NCBI RefSeq assembly: GCF_004010155.1
Contig: NZ_RRYH01000018.1
Coordinates: forward strand, 62,001-126,000
From: Solirhodobacter olei
Lineage (GTDB): Bacteria > Pseudomonadota > Alphaproteobacteria > Rhodobacterales > Rhodobacteraceae
Direction of reading: 5' to 3'
Length of the DNA: 64,000 nt
The position numbers were made by a program, and so were the translations under genes. Positions 1 through 14,356 of the stretch are shown in pieces. Positions within the stretch are counted from its first letter, which is position 1, and every line of letters starts with the position of its first letter. The notes under the pieces were generated by a model. That model saw nothing but the letters and a program-made list of their open reading frames with translations. It was not told the DNA's origin and searched no databases.

Positions 1-1844
<1,844 letters not shown>

Positions 1845-1852
1845 TCCCCCGC

Positions 1853-1878
1853 CGTAGGGTGCGCATTCATTGCGCACC
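1853..1878. repeat. Intergenic palindromic repeat, copy 1
   Basis: CGTAG leader followed by arms GGTGCGCA and TGCGCACC around a 5-base loop (TTCAT). The same element recurs at six other gaps in the window. It sits 9 bp after the purL stop and could form an 8-bp hairpin in the transcript. Confidence 0.9.
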
Positions 1879-1890
1879 TCCTCCCCCCAA

Positions 1891-2023
1891 TTTCGGCCCG
1901 AAACAGCGGGCGCTTCTGGTGAGTCATCGCCCCGGCAAACCGAAGGGGTTCATTACCCCATAAACGGACAGACCCTCCTCTCCGCCAGCGCCCCCCCTGC
2001 GGACGATCGCCGGCCCTCCTCAT
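1891..2023 (+). repeat. Composite intergenic repeat, copy I (internally deleted, palindrome at its left side)
   Basis: Shares long blocks with the repeats at 9496-9700 and 21130-21336: the start CGGCCCGAAACAGCG, then a block reading GGCGCTTCTGGTGAGTC, then CGGCAAACCGAAGGGG, then CCATAAACGGACAGACC, then a GC-rich tail. About 40 bases between the first and second blocks are missing here. Unlike the other copies, the palindrome lies to the left (1853-1878), not at the right end. This repeat fills most of the gap between purL and the small ORF at 2168. Confidence 0.8.
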
Positions 2024-2040
2024 CGCCTCTCCCCAACCCC

Positions 2041-2077
2041 ATAAAAAACCGCCGCACTTCCGGACGGAAGGCGGCGG
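2041..2077 (-). terminator. Rho-independent terminator downstream of the small membrane ORF
   Basis: On the minus strand, arms CCGCCGC and GCGGCGG enclose an inner pairing CTTCCG/CGGAAG and are followed by six Ts. It lies about 90 bases after the stop of the ORF at 2168-2290 and faces purL, so it separates the two convergent units. Confidence 0.85.
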
Positions 2078-2167
2078 CAGTGGCGTGTCTCGGGCGCCAG
2101 GGGCGGGATGGCCTCGGGGCATCTTGGGGATGGATGCGAAGGCGCCGGGCAGAGACCGCAGGCAGGA

Positions 2168-2290
2168 TCAGATCAGGGAAGGCAGCGCCAGCCCGACGAC
2201 AAGGATCGCCACCAGCGCCACGACACCGGCAGCATCGGCCGCAAGCCCGGGGGCGGTACGTTCGAGAACGGATTTCCATTCGGCGATCAT
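2168..2290 (-). CDS. Small single-pass membrane protein, 40 aa
   Basis: Forty codons reading MIAEWKSVLERTAPG, then a hydrophobic stretch from about residue 17 to 39 rich in A, V, L, I and G, ending PSLI. It starts at the ATG at 2290 because AGGGAGA lies 6-7 bases upstream. A strong intrinsic terminator follows at 2041-2077, which supports a real transcript. Residues 1-15 are amphipathic and hydrophilic, and the rest would form one transmembrane helix. No family is recognised. It resembles in size and design the second small ORF at 62604-62744, though the sequences are not obviously related. Function unknown. Confidence 0.7.
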   Translation of the reverse strand: MIAEWKSVLERTAPGLAADAAGVVALVAILVVGLALPSLI

Positions 2291-2400
2291 CGGGCATCTC
2301 CCTGCTGAGTTGCCCCTTTGTTCTCACATGACCGAGATCAAGTAAAGAACTTTTTGAGAACATATGTGAACAAGAAGTTAACGCCGCGCAAACGCGGCCC

Positions 2401-4490
2401 CTAGCCGACCCCCATCAGCCGGATCGCCCTGTCTTGCTCCATCAGCCAAAGAAGCACCCGCGCCGCCTTCCCGCGCGGGCTGGCCAGCGTCGGATCGTCG
2501 GCCAGCAACTTGCGCGCATCGGCCTGCGCCACCGCCATCAGCCCCGCCTGCCGCTCCAGGTCCGCGATGCGGAACCGCGGCAGGCCGGACTGCGCCGTGC
2601 CGATCAGATCGCCCGCGCCGCGCATCGCCAGGTCCTCCTCGGCGATGCGAAAACCGTCATCGGTGTCGCGCAGCACCTGCAGCCGGCGCTGCCCGCCCTC
2701 CGTGAGCGGCGGCTGGTAGACCAGCAGGCAGGTCGAGGTCAGACTGCCCCGCCCCACGCGCCCCCTGAGCTGGTGCAGCTGCGCCAGCCCGAAGGTCTCC
2801 GCCCGCTCGATCACCATGATGGAGGCGTTGGGCACATCGACCCCGACCTCGATCGCCGTGGTGGCGACAAGCACCTTGGTCTCGCCGGCCGCGAAGCGCG
2901 CCATCGCGGCATCCTTCTCCGCCGGTGGCAGCTGGCCGTGGACCAGCCCCACCACCCCTTCCCCCAAGGCCGCGCGCAGTTTCGTGAAGCGATCCTCGGC
3001 GGCGGCAAGGTCGCTCACCTCGCTCTCGCCCACCAGCGGGCAGACCCAGTAGGCCTGCCGCCCCTCGTCCACGGCGCGGCGCAGATGCGCCACCACCTCG
3101 TCCATGCGCCCGGCAGAGATCAGCGCCGTCGTTACCGGTTTTCTGCCCGCCGGCTTCTCGTCGAGGACCGAGACATCCATGTCGCCGAACTGCGCCAAGC
3201 TCAGGCTGCGCGGGATCGGCGTCGCCGTCATCACCAGCATGTCGGCGGCCAGGCCCTTCTCGCCCAGCTCCATCCGCTGGGCGACGCCAAAGCGATGCTG
3301 CTCGTCGACCACGGCCAGCCTGAGGTCGCGAAACACCACGTCCTTCTGGAACAGCGCATGCGTGCCCACCAGCACCTGGATATCGCCCCGCGCCAGCGCC
3401 GCAAGCTTCGCCGCCCGCTCGGCCCCCTTGTCGCGTCCGGTCAGGATTTCCATCACCACGCCCGCCGCCTCCGCCATCGGGCGCAGGCTGGCGAGATGCT
3501 GGCGGGCGAGGATCTCGGTCGGCGCCATCATCGCGCCCTGCCCGCCGGCCTCGACCGCGATCATCAGCGCAAGACAGGCGACAAGCGTCTTGCCCGCCCC
3601 CACATCGCCCTGCAGCAGCCGGTTCATGCGCAGGCCGGATGCCATGTCGCCCGCGATCTCGCCCAGCGCCCGCTCCTGCGCGCCGGTCGGGCGGTAGGGA
3701 AGCGCGGCCAGAACCTTGCGCTGGAGCGCGCCCGTCCCCTCGCTCGCTCGCCCCTTGCCGCGCCGCACCGCCGCGCGCGCCAGCGCCAGCGTCAGCTGAT
3801 GGGCCATCAGCTCGTCATAGGCCAGCCGCGCCCGCGCGGGCGCCGCCGGCGCCAGATCGCCCGCCGATCCCGGCGCATGGGCCGCGGCCACGGCGGCATC
3901 CCAGTCCGGCCAGCCCTCGCGCATCTTCAGCGCGGGATCGATCCACTCGGCCAGCGGCGCCAGCCGCGTCAGCGCCCCCGCCACGGCCTTCGCCATCACC
4001 TTCTGGCTGACCCCCGCCGTCAGCGGATAGACCGGCTCATAGGCGGGCAGCTCCCCCGCCTCCTCGGGGCGCAGGACGTGATCGGGATGCACCATCTGCG
4101 CAATCCCGTCGAACAGCTCCAGCTTGCCAGAAACCACACGCCGCTGTCCGACCGGCAGAAGCTTCTGCAGGTAATCCGCCTTGGCGTGGAAGAAGACCAG
4201 CTGGAATTCCACCTTCTCGTCCCGCACCGCCACGCGATAGGGTCGTCCCTTCGTGCGCGGCGGGAAATGCGCCGCGACCTCGACCTCGACAGTCGCGACG
4301 CAGGGCGGCACCACGTCGCGGACGGACGCCTTCCGCGCCCGGTCCACCCCCGCATAGGGCAGCGTCAGGATCAGGTCCCGTGGCCGCTCGATCTCGATCG
4401 CGGCCAGCGCCTCGGCCGTCTTCTTGCCGACGCCGGGCAGCGTTTCCAGGCTCGCGAAGAGCGGAAACAGGATCTCCGGCCGCCCCGCCA

Positions 4491-4491
<1 letters not shown>
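2401..4491 (-). CDS. recG: ATP-dependent DNA helicase RecG
   Basis: Branch-migrating helicase that reverses stalled forks and processes Holliday junctions. The 696-residue length matches the family. Visible motifs include Walker A GDVGAGKT, the DEQH box (VVDEQHRFG), TATPIPRS, and the C-terminal RGRVGRG of motif VI. The N-terminal wedge domain carries the usual helix-hairpin-helix-like start (LETLPGVGKKTAEAL). The ATG at 4491 overlaps the ligA stop by one base (TGATG), implying translational coupling in a ligA-recG operon. A longer open frame upstream is out of frame with ligA and is only read-through of the ligA sequence, so it was not used. Confidence 0.97.
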
Positions 4492-7116
<2,625 letters not shown>

Positions 7117-7821
7117 TCAGGCCCCGACGGCCGCGCGCGCGGCTGGCTGCGGGTCGCGCAGCACGTAGCCGCGCCCCCAGACGGTATCGATGTAATTCTC
7201 GCCCCCCGTCGCCTCGGCCAGCTTCTTGCGCAACTTGCAGATGAAGACGTCGATGATCTTCAGCTCCGGCTCGTCCATCCCGCCGTAAAGGTGGTTGAGA
7301 AACATCTCCTTGGTCAGCGTCGTCCCCTTGCGCAGGCTCAGAAGCTCCAGCATCTGATATTCCTTGCCGGTCAGATGGACAGTCCGCCCGTCGACCTCCA
7401 CCGACTTGGCGTCGAGGTTCACGGCGACCTTCCCGGTATGGATCACCGATTGCGAATGCCCCTTGGAACGGCGGATGATCGCGTGGATGCGCGCCACCAG
7501 CTCCTCGCGGTGGAAGGGCTTGGTGAGGTAATCGTCCGCGCCGAAGCCGAAGCCCTTGATCTTGTTCTCGGTATCGTCAGAGCCGGAGAGGATGAGGATC
7601 GGCGTGTTGACCCGCGACATCCTGAGCTGCCGCAGCACCTCGTGCCCGTTCATGTCGGGCAGGTTCAGGTCCAGCAGGATCAGGTCGTAATCGTAGAGCC
7701 GGGCAAGATCGATGCCCTCCTCCCCCAGATCGGTGCAGTAGACGTTGAGATTTGCATGGGTCAGCATCAATTCGATGCTGCGCGACGTGGCCGGATCGTC
7801 TTCAACCAGCAGGATACGCAT
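7117..7821 (-). CDS. ctrA: Cell-cycle response regulator CtrA
   Basis: OmpR-family two-component regulator. In alphaproteobacteria it controls cell-cycle, motility and, in Rhodobacterales, gene-transfer-agent genes; its phosphorelay is CckA-ChpT. The receiver domain spans residues 1-115 with acidic pocket EDD (7-9), phosphoacceptor D51 and K in TKPF. The winged-helix DNA-binding domain covers residues about 125-230. The very high similarity of [20 protein letters not shown] to CtrA makes the call secure. The ATG at 7821 was chosen over a GTG at 7830 because GGAG lies 8 bases upstream of it. Two GGTTAACC palindromes just upstream (7850-7857, 7873-7880) suggest autoregulation. Confidence 0.97.
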   Translation of the reverse strand: MRILLVEDDPATSRSIELMLTHANLNVYCTDLGEEGIDLARLYDYDLILLDLNLPDMNGHEVLRQLRMSRVNTPILILSGSDDTENKIKGFGFGADDYLTKPFHREELVARIHAIIRRSKGHSQSVIHTGKVAVNLDAKSVEVDGRTVHLTGKEYQMLELLSLRKGTTLTKEMFLNHLYGGMDEPELKIIDVFICKLRKKLAEATGGENYIDTVWGRGYVLRDPQPAARAAVGA

Positions 7822-7849
7822 GCCTTCCACTCCACAACGGCCTCTTGTC

Positions 7850-7880
7850 GGTTAACCAGACTGCCTCCCATTGGTTAACC
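7850..7880 (-). promoter_or_regulatory. Paired GGTTAACC palindromes upstream of ctrA (candidate CtrA sites)
   Basis: GGTTAACC occurs at 7850-7857 and again at 7873-7880, with centres 23 bp apart, roughly two helical turns. TTAACC/GTTAAC half-sites are the core of CtrA recognition sequences. The pair lies 29-59 bases upstream of the ctrA ATG and between sciP and ctrA. CtrA autoregulation is known in Caulobacter; here it is an inference. Confidence 0.6.
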
Positions 7881-7916
7881 TACCGTTACTGTGGCGACGC
7901 GGAGACAAAATACAAT

Positions 7917-8195
7917 CTAAAGTTGACGGAATTTTTGAATCAAAGTCACCTTCAGGGCCGAAACCCCATGTTCGCTGACCGCGCGGCACCAGCTGTCGAA
8001 CTCCTCGTCGGACAGGCCATAGCGCTTCAGCGCCTCGGGCCGTCCGATCAGGCCGAAGGCGACAGCCTCCACCACCGTGGCCTTGCGGCTGGCCACCCAG
8101 CGGCGGGTCTCCGCCGGCGGCAGGTCCGCGCGGCTGAGGATCCGGCCATCCGGCAGGGTCACCTGGCGTGGTCCATCGACACGTTTGAGATACAT
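7917..8195 (-). CDS. sciP: CtrA inhibitor protein SciP (DUF1153)
   Basis: Small helix-turn-helix protein of 92 residues that, in Caulobacter, binds DNA and CtrA and blocks CtrA-dependent transcription. The sequence starts MYLKRVDGPRQVTLPDGRILSRADLPP, typical of DUF1153, and the helix-turn-helix falls at about residues 35-80 (TVVEAVAFGLIGRPEALKRYGLSDEEF). The ATG at 8195 is the only plausible start. The gene lies directly upstream of ctrA on the same strand with a 95-bp gap that holds the candidate CtrA sites. The repressor and its target are therefore neighbours, which could give a compact feedback loop. Confidence 0.9.
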   Translation of the reverse strand: MYLKRVDGPRQVTLPDGRILSRADLPPAETRRWVASRKATVVEAVAFGLIGRPEALKRYGLSDEEFDSWCRAVSEHGVSALKVTLIQKFRQL

Positions 8196-8267
8196 CCGCC
8201 CAAGGCTCCTCGGTCCCGTTCGCGGCAGTGTTGCCGCCGAGCCTTAAAAGGCGGTGAAACGCGGGGC

Positions 8268-8296
8268 TTGAGACTAGCTCGTATTTTCCCTATCTC
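8268..8296 (+). promoter_or_regulatory. Candidate promoter of mnmA
   Basis: TTGAGA at 8268-8273, 17 bp, then TATCTC at 8291-8296, about 30 bp before the mnmA start. This is the best sigma-70-like pair in the gap between divergent sciP and mnmA. Confidence 0.4.
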
Positions 8297-8325
8297 TTCG
8301 GCTTTCCCAGCAAGGCCCGGATGCC

Positions 8326-9471
8326 ATGGCCCTCGACCGCCCCACGCCCCTCAATTCGCTCGGCTTCGCCAAACCCCCGGCAGAGACGCGCGTCGTCGTC
8401 GCCATGTCGGGCGGCGTCGACAGCTCGGTCGTGGCCGCGATGCTGGCCGAGGAGGGCTATGACGTCGTCGGCGTCACGCTGCAGCTCTACGACCACGGCG
8501 CGGCGCTGGCCAAGAAGGGCGCCTGCTGCGCCGGCCGCGACATCCACGACGCCCGCCGGGTGGCGGAGACGATGGGCTTCCCGCATTACGTGCTCGATTA
8601 CGAGAATATCTTCCGCGACGCGGTGATCGACGAGTTCGCCGATGCCTATCTCGCCGGCGCGACCCCGGTTCCCTGCATCCGCTGCAACGAGCGGGTGAAG
8701 TTCAAGGACCTGATGGCGACCGCGCGCGAGCTGGAGGCCGACTGCATGGCCACCGGCCATTACATCCAGCGCAAGATGGGCGCCGAGGGGCCGGAACTGC
8801 ACCGCGCCGCCGATGCCGCCCGCGACCAGAGCTATTTCCTGTTCTCGACCACGGCCGAGCAGCTCTCCTACCTGCGTTTCCCGCTGGGCCACCTCGGCTC
8901 GAAGGCCGAGACGCGCGCGCTCGCCGCCCGCTACGGCCTGCCCGTCGCCGACAAGCCCGACAGCCAGGACATCTGCTTCGTCCCCGACGGCAACTACGCC
9001 TCGGTGATCGAGAAGCTGCGCCCCGGCGCCGCCGACCCGGGCGAGATCGTCGACATGGAGGGCCGGGTGCTGGGCGAGCATCGCGGCGTGATCCACTACA
9101 CCATCGGCCAGCGCCGCGGCCTCGGCATCGGCGGGCTGGCCGAGCCGCTCTACGTGGTGAAGCTCGACCCGGAAAGCCGCCGCGTCGTCGTCGGCCCGAA
9201 AGAAGCGCTGGAGACCCGCGTGGTCCCGGTGCGCGAGCTGAACTGGCTGGGCGACGCGCCGCTCACCTCGGCGCCGGAATGGCATATGGAGGTTCGCGTG
9301 CGGTCCACCCGCCCGCCGCGCCCGGCGATCCTGCGGCCAATCTCGGCGACCGAGGCCAAGGTGGAACTCCTGACCCCGGAAGAGGGCGTCAGCCCCGGCC
9401 AGGCCTGCGTGTTCTACGCCCCCGACTCGAGCCGCGTGCTCGGCGGCGGCTGGATCTGGCGCGGCTACTGA
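8326..9471 (+). CDS. mnmA: tRNA-specific 2-thiouridylase MnmA
   Basis: Adds sulfur to U34 of tRNA Lys, Glu and Gln anticodons using ATP and persulfide sulfur relayed by TusE or IscS. Residues 28-34 are the PP-loop SGGVDSS. The catalytic cysteine is C120 in IRCNERVKF, and its partner lies in [11 protein letters not shown]. The C-terminal half is the usual beta-barrel region with [18 protein letters not shown]. Length (381 aa) fits the family. The ATG at 8326 is in frame with a second conserved region right after it; an overlapping ATG at 8321 is out of frame. A copy of the composite intergenic repeat starts 24 bp after the stop. Confidence 0.96.
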   Translation: MALDRPTPLNSLGFAKPPAETRVVVAMSGGVDSSVVAAMLAEEGYDVVGVTLQLYDHGAALAKKGACCAGRDIHDARRVAETMGFPHYVLDYENIFRDAVIDEFADAYLAGATPVPCIRCNERVKFKDLMATARELEADCMATGHYIQRKMGAEGPELHRAADAARDQSYFLFSTTAEQLSYLRFPLGHLGSKAETRALAARYGLPVADKPDSQDICFVPDGNYASVIEKLRPGAADPGEIVDMEGRVLGEHRGVIHYTIGQRRGLGIGGLAEPLYVVKLDPESRRVVVGPKEALETRVVPVRELNWLGDAPLTSAPEWHMEVRVRSTRPPRPAILRPISATEAKVELLTPEEGVSPGQACVFYAPDSSRVLGGGWIWRGY

Positions 9472-9495
9472 GGGGCAGCCCTTCCAACCAACACG

Positions 9496-9700
9496 CCCCC
9501 GGCCCGAAACAGCGGCACGGAGTGCCGCCGGGCCAGCGCCCGTCCGCCCCCGAGGGCGGGCGCCATTGGTGAGTCCGCCGCCCCGGCAAACCGAAGGGGG
9601 TGGTTAAGCCATAAACGGACAGACCCGCGCCTCAGCCAGCGCCCACTCGCGGACGGTCCCCGCCCGCCTCACCGCGTAGGGTGCGCATTCATTGCGCACC
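9496..9700 (+). repeat. Composite intergenic repeat, copy II (full length, about 205 bp)
   Basis: Starts CCCCCGGCCCGAAACAGCG and runs through a GC-rich hairpin, GGTGAGTC, the block CGGCAAACCGAAGGGG, the block CCATAAACGGACAGACCC and a second CCAGCGCCC, ending in the palindrome at 9675-9700 (arms GGTGCGCA and TGCGCACC). It matches the copy at 21130-21336 along its whole length and lies right after mnmA. On the minus strand it keeps an open frame with peptide words shared with other copies (THQ, GADGRWPG, RCFGPG). Confidence 0.85.
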
Positions 9701-9720
9701 GCAAATCCTCGCCCCAAAAC

Positions 9721-9758
9721 GAAAAAGGCGGCGCCCCGGCCTCCGCCGGAACGCCGCC
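9721..9758 (-). terminator. Rho-independent terminator of katG
   Basis: On the minus strand, arms GGCGGCG and CGCCGCC with an inner CCGGCGG/CCGG pairing are followed by TTTTTC. It lies about 35 bp after the katG stop. Confidence 0.85.
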
Positions 9759-9794
9759 CTCATCTCACCCCCGGTCCCCCGGGGTCGCACGCCC

Positions 9795-12140
<2,346 letters not shown>

Positions 12141-12148
12141 GTGAAGTT

Positions 12149-13075
12149 ATGAACAACCTCACCCTGAAGCAGCTGAGGTATTTCGAGGCCCTCGCCCGCC
12201 ACCGCCACTTCGGCCGCGCGGCGGAGACCTGCGCCATCTCCCAGCCCGCCTTGTCGATGCAGATCAAGGAGTTGGAGGCCGCGCTCGGCACGCCGCTCTT
12301 CGAGCGCTCCGCCCGCCAGCTGCGGCTGACCGGCTTCGGCGAGGAGGTGGCGCTGCGGGTCGGCGAGATTCTGCGCTCGGTCGACGAACTCGGCGATCTC
12401 GGCCGCGCCGCGCAGGACCGGCTCTCCGGCCGGCTGCGGCTGGGGGTGATCCCGACGGTGGCGCCCTACCTGCTGCCCACGATCATCGCAGAGCTGACGC
12501 GGATCTACCCCGGCCTCGATCTTCACCTGCGCGAGACGCTGACCGGCCGGCTTCTGGGCGAGCTGGCCGAGGGTCGGCTCGACACGGCCATCGTGGCGCT
12601 CCCGATATCCGAGCCGACCCTGACCGAAACCCCCCTGTTCTCCGAGGATTTCGTCCTCGTCCGCACCAGCGCTGATGCCGCGCTCCCCGTGCCCGACCGC
12701 GAGCGCCTGCGCGAGATGCGGCTTCTGCTGCTGGAGGAGGGGCATTGCTTCCGCGACCAGGCGCTCTCCTTCTGCAACATGCAAAGCGCGATGCCGAGAG
12801 AGCTTCTGGACGGAAGCTCGCTCTCAACGCTGGTGCAGATGGTCGGCGCGGGCATCGGCGTGACGCTGATCCCCGAGATGGCCGTGCCGGTGGAAACCCG
12901 CTCCGCCGCCGTTTCCGTCGCCCGCTTTCCGAAGCCGCGGCCGACGCGCACGATCGGGATGATCTGGCGAAAGACAAGCCCGCTGGCCCCCCAGCTCAGC
13001 CAGCTCGCCGCGCTGGTCCGCCAGTCCGCCAAGATCCTTCACAGCACCGGCGCGACAGCCGGCGTTACGCCCTAG
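12149..13075 (+). CDS. oxyR: Hydrogen-peroxide sensor and activator OxyR
   Basis: LysR-family regulator of 308 residues. The helix-turn-helix covers residues 4-62 (LKQLRYFEALARHRHFGRAA). The regulatory domain carries the redox pair C200 and C209 in EEGHCFRDQALSFC, at nearly the same positions as C199 and C208 of E. coli OxyR. This pair is what separates OxyR from other LysR proteins. The divergent katG is the expected target. The stop codon lies in a degenerate version of the window's palindromic repeat (13071-13098). Confidence 0.94.
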   Translation: MNNLTLKQLRYFEALARHRHFGRAAETCAISQPALSMQIKELEAALGTPLFERSARQLRLTGFGEEVALRVGEILRSVDELGDLGRAAQDRLSGRLRLGVIPTVAPYLLPTIIAELTRIYPGLDLHLRETLTGRLLGELAEGRLDTAIVALPISEPTLTETPLFSEDFVLVRTSADAALPVPDRERLREMRLLLLEEGHCFRDQALSFCNMQSAMPRELLDGSSLSTLVQMVGAGIGVTLIPEMAVPVETRSAAVSVARFPKPRPTRTIGMIWRKTSPLAPQLSQLAALVRQSAKILHSTGATAGVTP

Positions 13076-13098
13076 GCTGCGCAATCATCGCGCAACGG
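13071..13098. repeat. Degenerate palindromic repeat overlapping the oxyR stop
   Basis: CCTAGGCTGCGCAATCATCG then CGCAACGG; it keeps a TGCGC/GCGCA pairing but differs from the consensus at several arm positions. The TAG stop of oxyR is part of it. Confidence 0.5.
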
Positions 13099-13114
13099 AC
13101 GCCATGCCCCGCGG

Positions 13115-13606
13115 TCACAGCCAGCGCCGCACCCGCGTGCAATAGGCCGCGTATTCCGTCCCGAAGACCCGGCCCATCGTCGCCTCCTCATGCGGGATCA
13201 CCACCCGGTCGAGAATCCAGAGCGGCACCACCAGAAACACCAGTGGCCACAGCCCGCCCAGAAGCAGCACGCCGCCGAGGTAAAACACCGTGATCCCCAG
13301 GTACATCGGGTTCCGCGTCCAGCCGTAGATCCCGTTCGCCACCAGGCTGCTCGGCTCGCCGAACGGGTTGAGCGTCGTCCCGCGCAGCGCGAAGCGCAGC
13401 GCCGCACCGGGCCCGATCGCCAGGCCCGCGAGGCAGATCAGCAGCCCGAGCCCCTCCCGCCCGGGAAACCCGAACGCCAATGGCGCGATGCGCTCCGCGC
13501 CCACGCCGATGACGAAGGCCAGAAGGAAAAGAAGCGGCGGCGGCACCCGGAACATCTGCGCCGGTCGTGGCGCAGGATCGGGGGAAGACGAACCGGCCTC
13601 GGACAT
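13115..13606 (-). CDS. Isoprenylcysteine carboxyl methyltransferase (ICMT)-family membrane protein
   Basis: Protein of 163 residues with about four transmembrane helices. The C-terminal half has the ICMT/phospholipid-methyltransferase signature: GIYGWTRNPMYLG, then a hydrophobic helix, then HEEATMGRVFGTEYAAYCTRVRRWL. Bacterial members methylate small thiols, lipids or unknown substrates, and nothing nearby identifies the substrate. The ATG at 13606 is preceded by GGAGGAGGT. It stands alone: oxyR ends just to its left (convergent), and the Lrp gene is upstream on the same strand, separated by 143 bp with a palindrome. Confidence 0.8.
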   Translation of the reverse strand: MSEAGSSSPDPAPRPAQMFRVPPPLLFLLAFVIGVGAERIAPLAFGFPGREGLGLLICLAGLAIGPGAALRFALRGTTLNPFGEPSSLVANGIYGWTRNPMYLGITVFYLGGVLLLGGLWPLVFLVVPLWILDRVVIPHEEATMGRVFGTEYAAYCTRVRRWL

Positions 13607-13700
13607 CCCGACCTCCTCCTCCCGCTGCGGCGGGCGTTGCGCAGGGTTCAGCCCAGAATGCCAGAGAATGCGCGGCTGTCACGCATTATCGCGCGCGCCC

Positions 13701-13726
13701 CGTAGGGTGCGCATTCATTGCGCACC
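13701..13726. repeat. Intergenic palindromic repeat, copy 3
   Basis: Identical in core to the copy at 1853-1878 (CGTAG leader, GGTGCGCA and TGCGCACC arms, TTCAT loop). It lies 24 bp after the 3' end of the Lrp gene. Confidence 0.9.
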
Positions 13727-13749
13727 AAACCGCCCCCCCGGCACTGCCC

Positions 13750-14211
13750 TCACAGGGGCAGCATCGTCGTCGCCTTGATCTCCTCCATCGAAAGAAGCGC
13801 GGTCACGTTGTAGATCCGCACCTCCGAGATCAGCGCCTGGTAAAAGCTGTCATAGGCGCGCGCATTGGCCACCCGGACCTTCAGAATATAGTCGATGTCC
13901 CCCGCCAGCCGGTGCGCCTCCAGCACCTCGGGCCGGTTCTGAAGCACCTTCAGGAAGGCCTTCTGCCAGTCCGCCTCGTGCTCGCTGGTGCGGATCAGCA
14001 CGAAGAAGCAGGCCTCCAGCCCAAGCGCCTCGGCGTCCAGAAGCACGGTCTGCCGGGTGATCACCCCCTGCTCCTTCAGCTTGCGGATCCGGTTCCAGAC
14101 CGGCGTCTTCGAAGACCCCACCTTGCGGGCGATCTCGTCCAGGGACTGGCTCGCGTCCTCCTGCAGCTCGGCAAGGATTTTCCGATCCATCTCGTCAAGC
14201 CGGGCCACCAT
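13750..14211 (-). CDS. Lrp/AsnC-family regulator, probably of sulfur assimilation
   Basis: 153 residues with an N-terminal helix-turn-helix (LDEMDRKILAELQEDASQSLDEIARKVGSSKTPVWNRI in pieces, residues 5-50) and a C-terminal RAM/AsnC ligand domain (residues about 70-150). It is divergent from the cysG-cysI-cysH operon with a 145-bp AT-rich gap, which suggests it controls that operon, perhaps in response to cysteine or another sulfur amino acid. This role is inferred only from position. The ligand is not shown by the sequence. Confidence 0.85.
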   Translation of the reverse strand: MVARLDEMDRKILAELQEDASQSLDEIARKVGSSKTPVWNRIRKLKEQGVITRQTVLLDAEALGLEACFFVLIRTSEHEADWQKAFLKVLQNRPEVLEAHRLAGDIDYILKVRVANARAYDSFYQALISEVRIYNVTALLSMEEIKATTMLPL

Positions 14212-14356
14212 TCCGAATTCTCCCTCGGTTCAAAACGCTGTTTTACTTACCCCCACTTATCCAAACCAATGTCCTAATTTGCAAGGGATACTGGCGACCA
14301 ACCGGAAGAAAATTCTATATTGCCAGCCATAACCAGCTGCAACCGGACCGCCACCG
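14212..14356. promoter_or_regulatory. AT-rich divergent control region between the Lrp gene and cysG
   Basis: Markedly AT-richer than its surroundings, with stretches such as CAAAACGCTGTTTTAC and GAAAATTCTATATTGCC. TATATT near 14317 could be a -10 for cysG. No clear Lrp box was defined. Both promoters must lie here. Confidence 0.5.

Noticed and set aside
9675-9700. Short frames starting MRIHCAP or MNAHPT at several gaps
   Set aside because: They arise from translating the shared palindrome (both strands give such starts) and lack ribosome sites; not genes.
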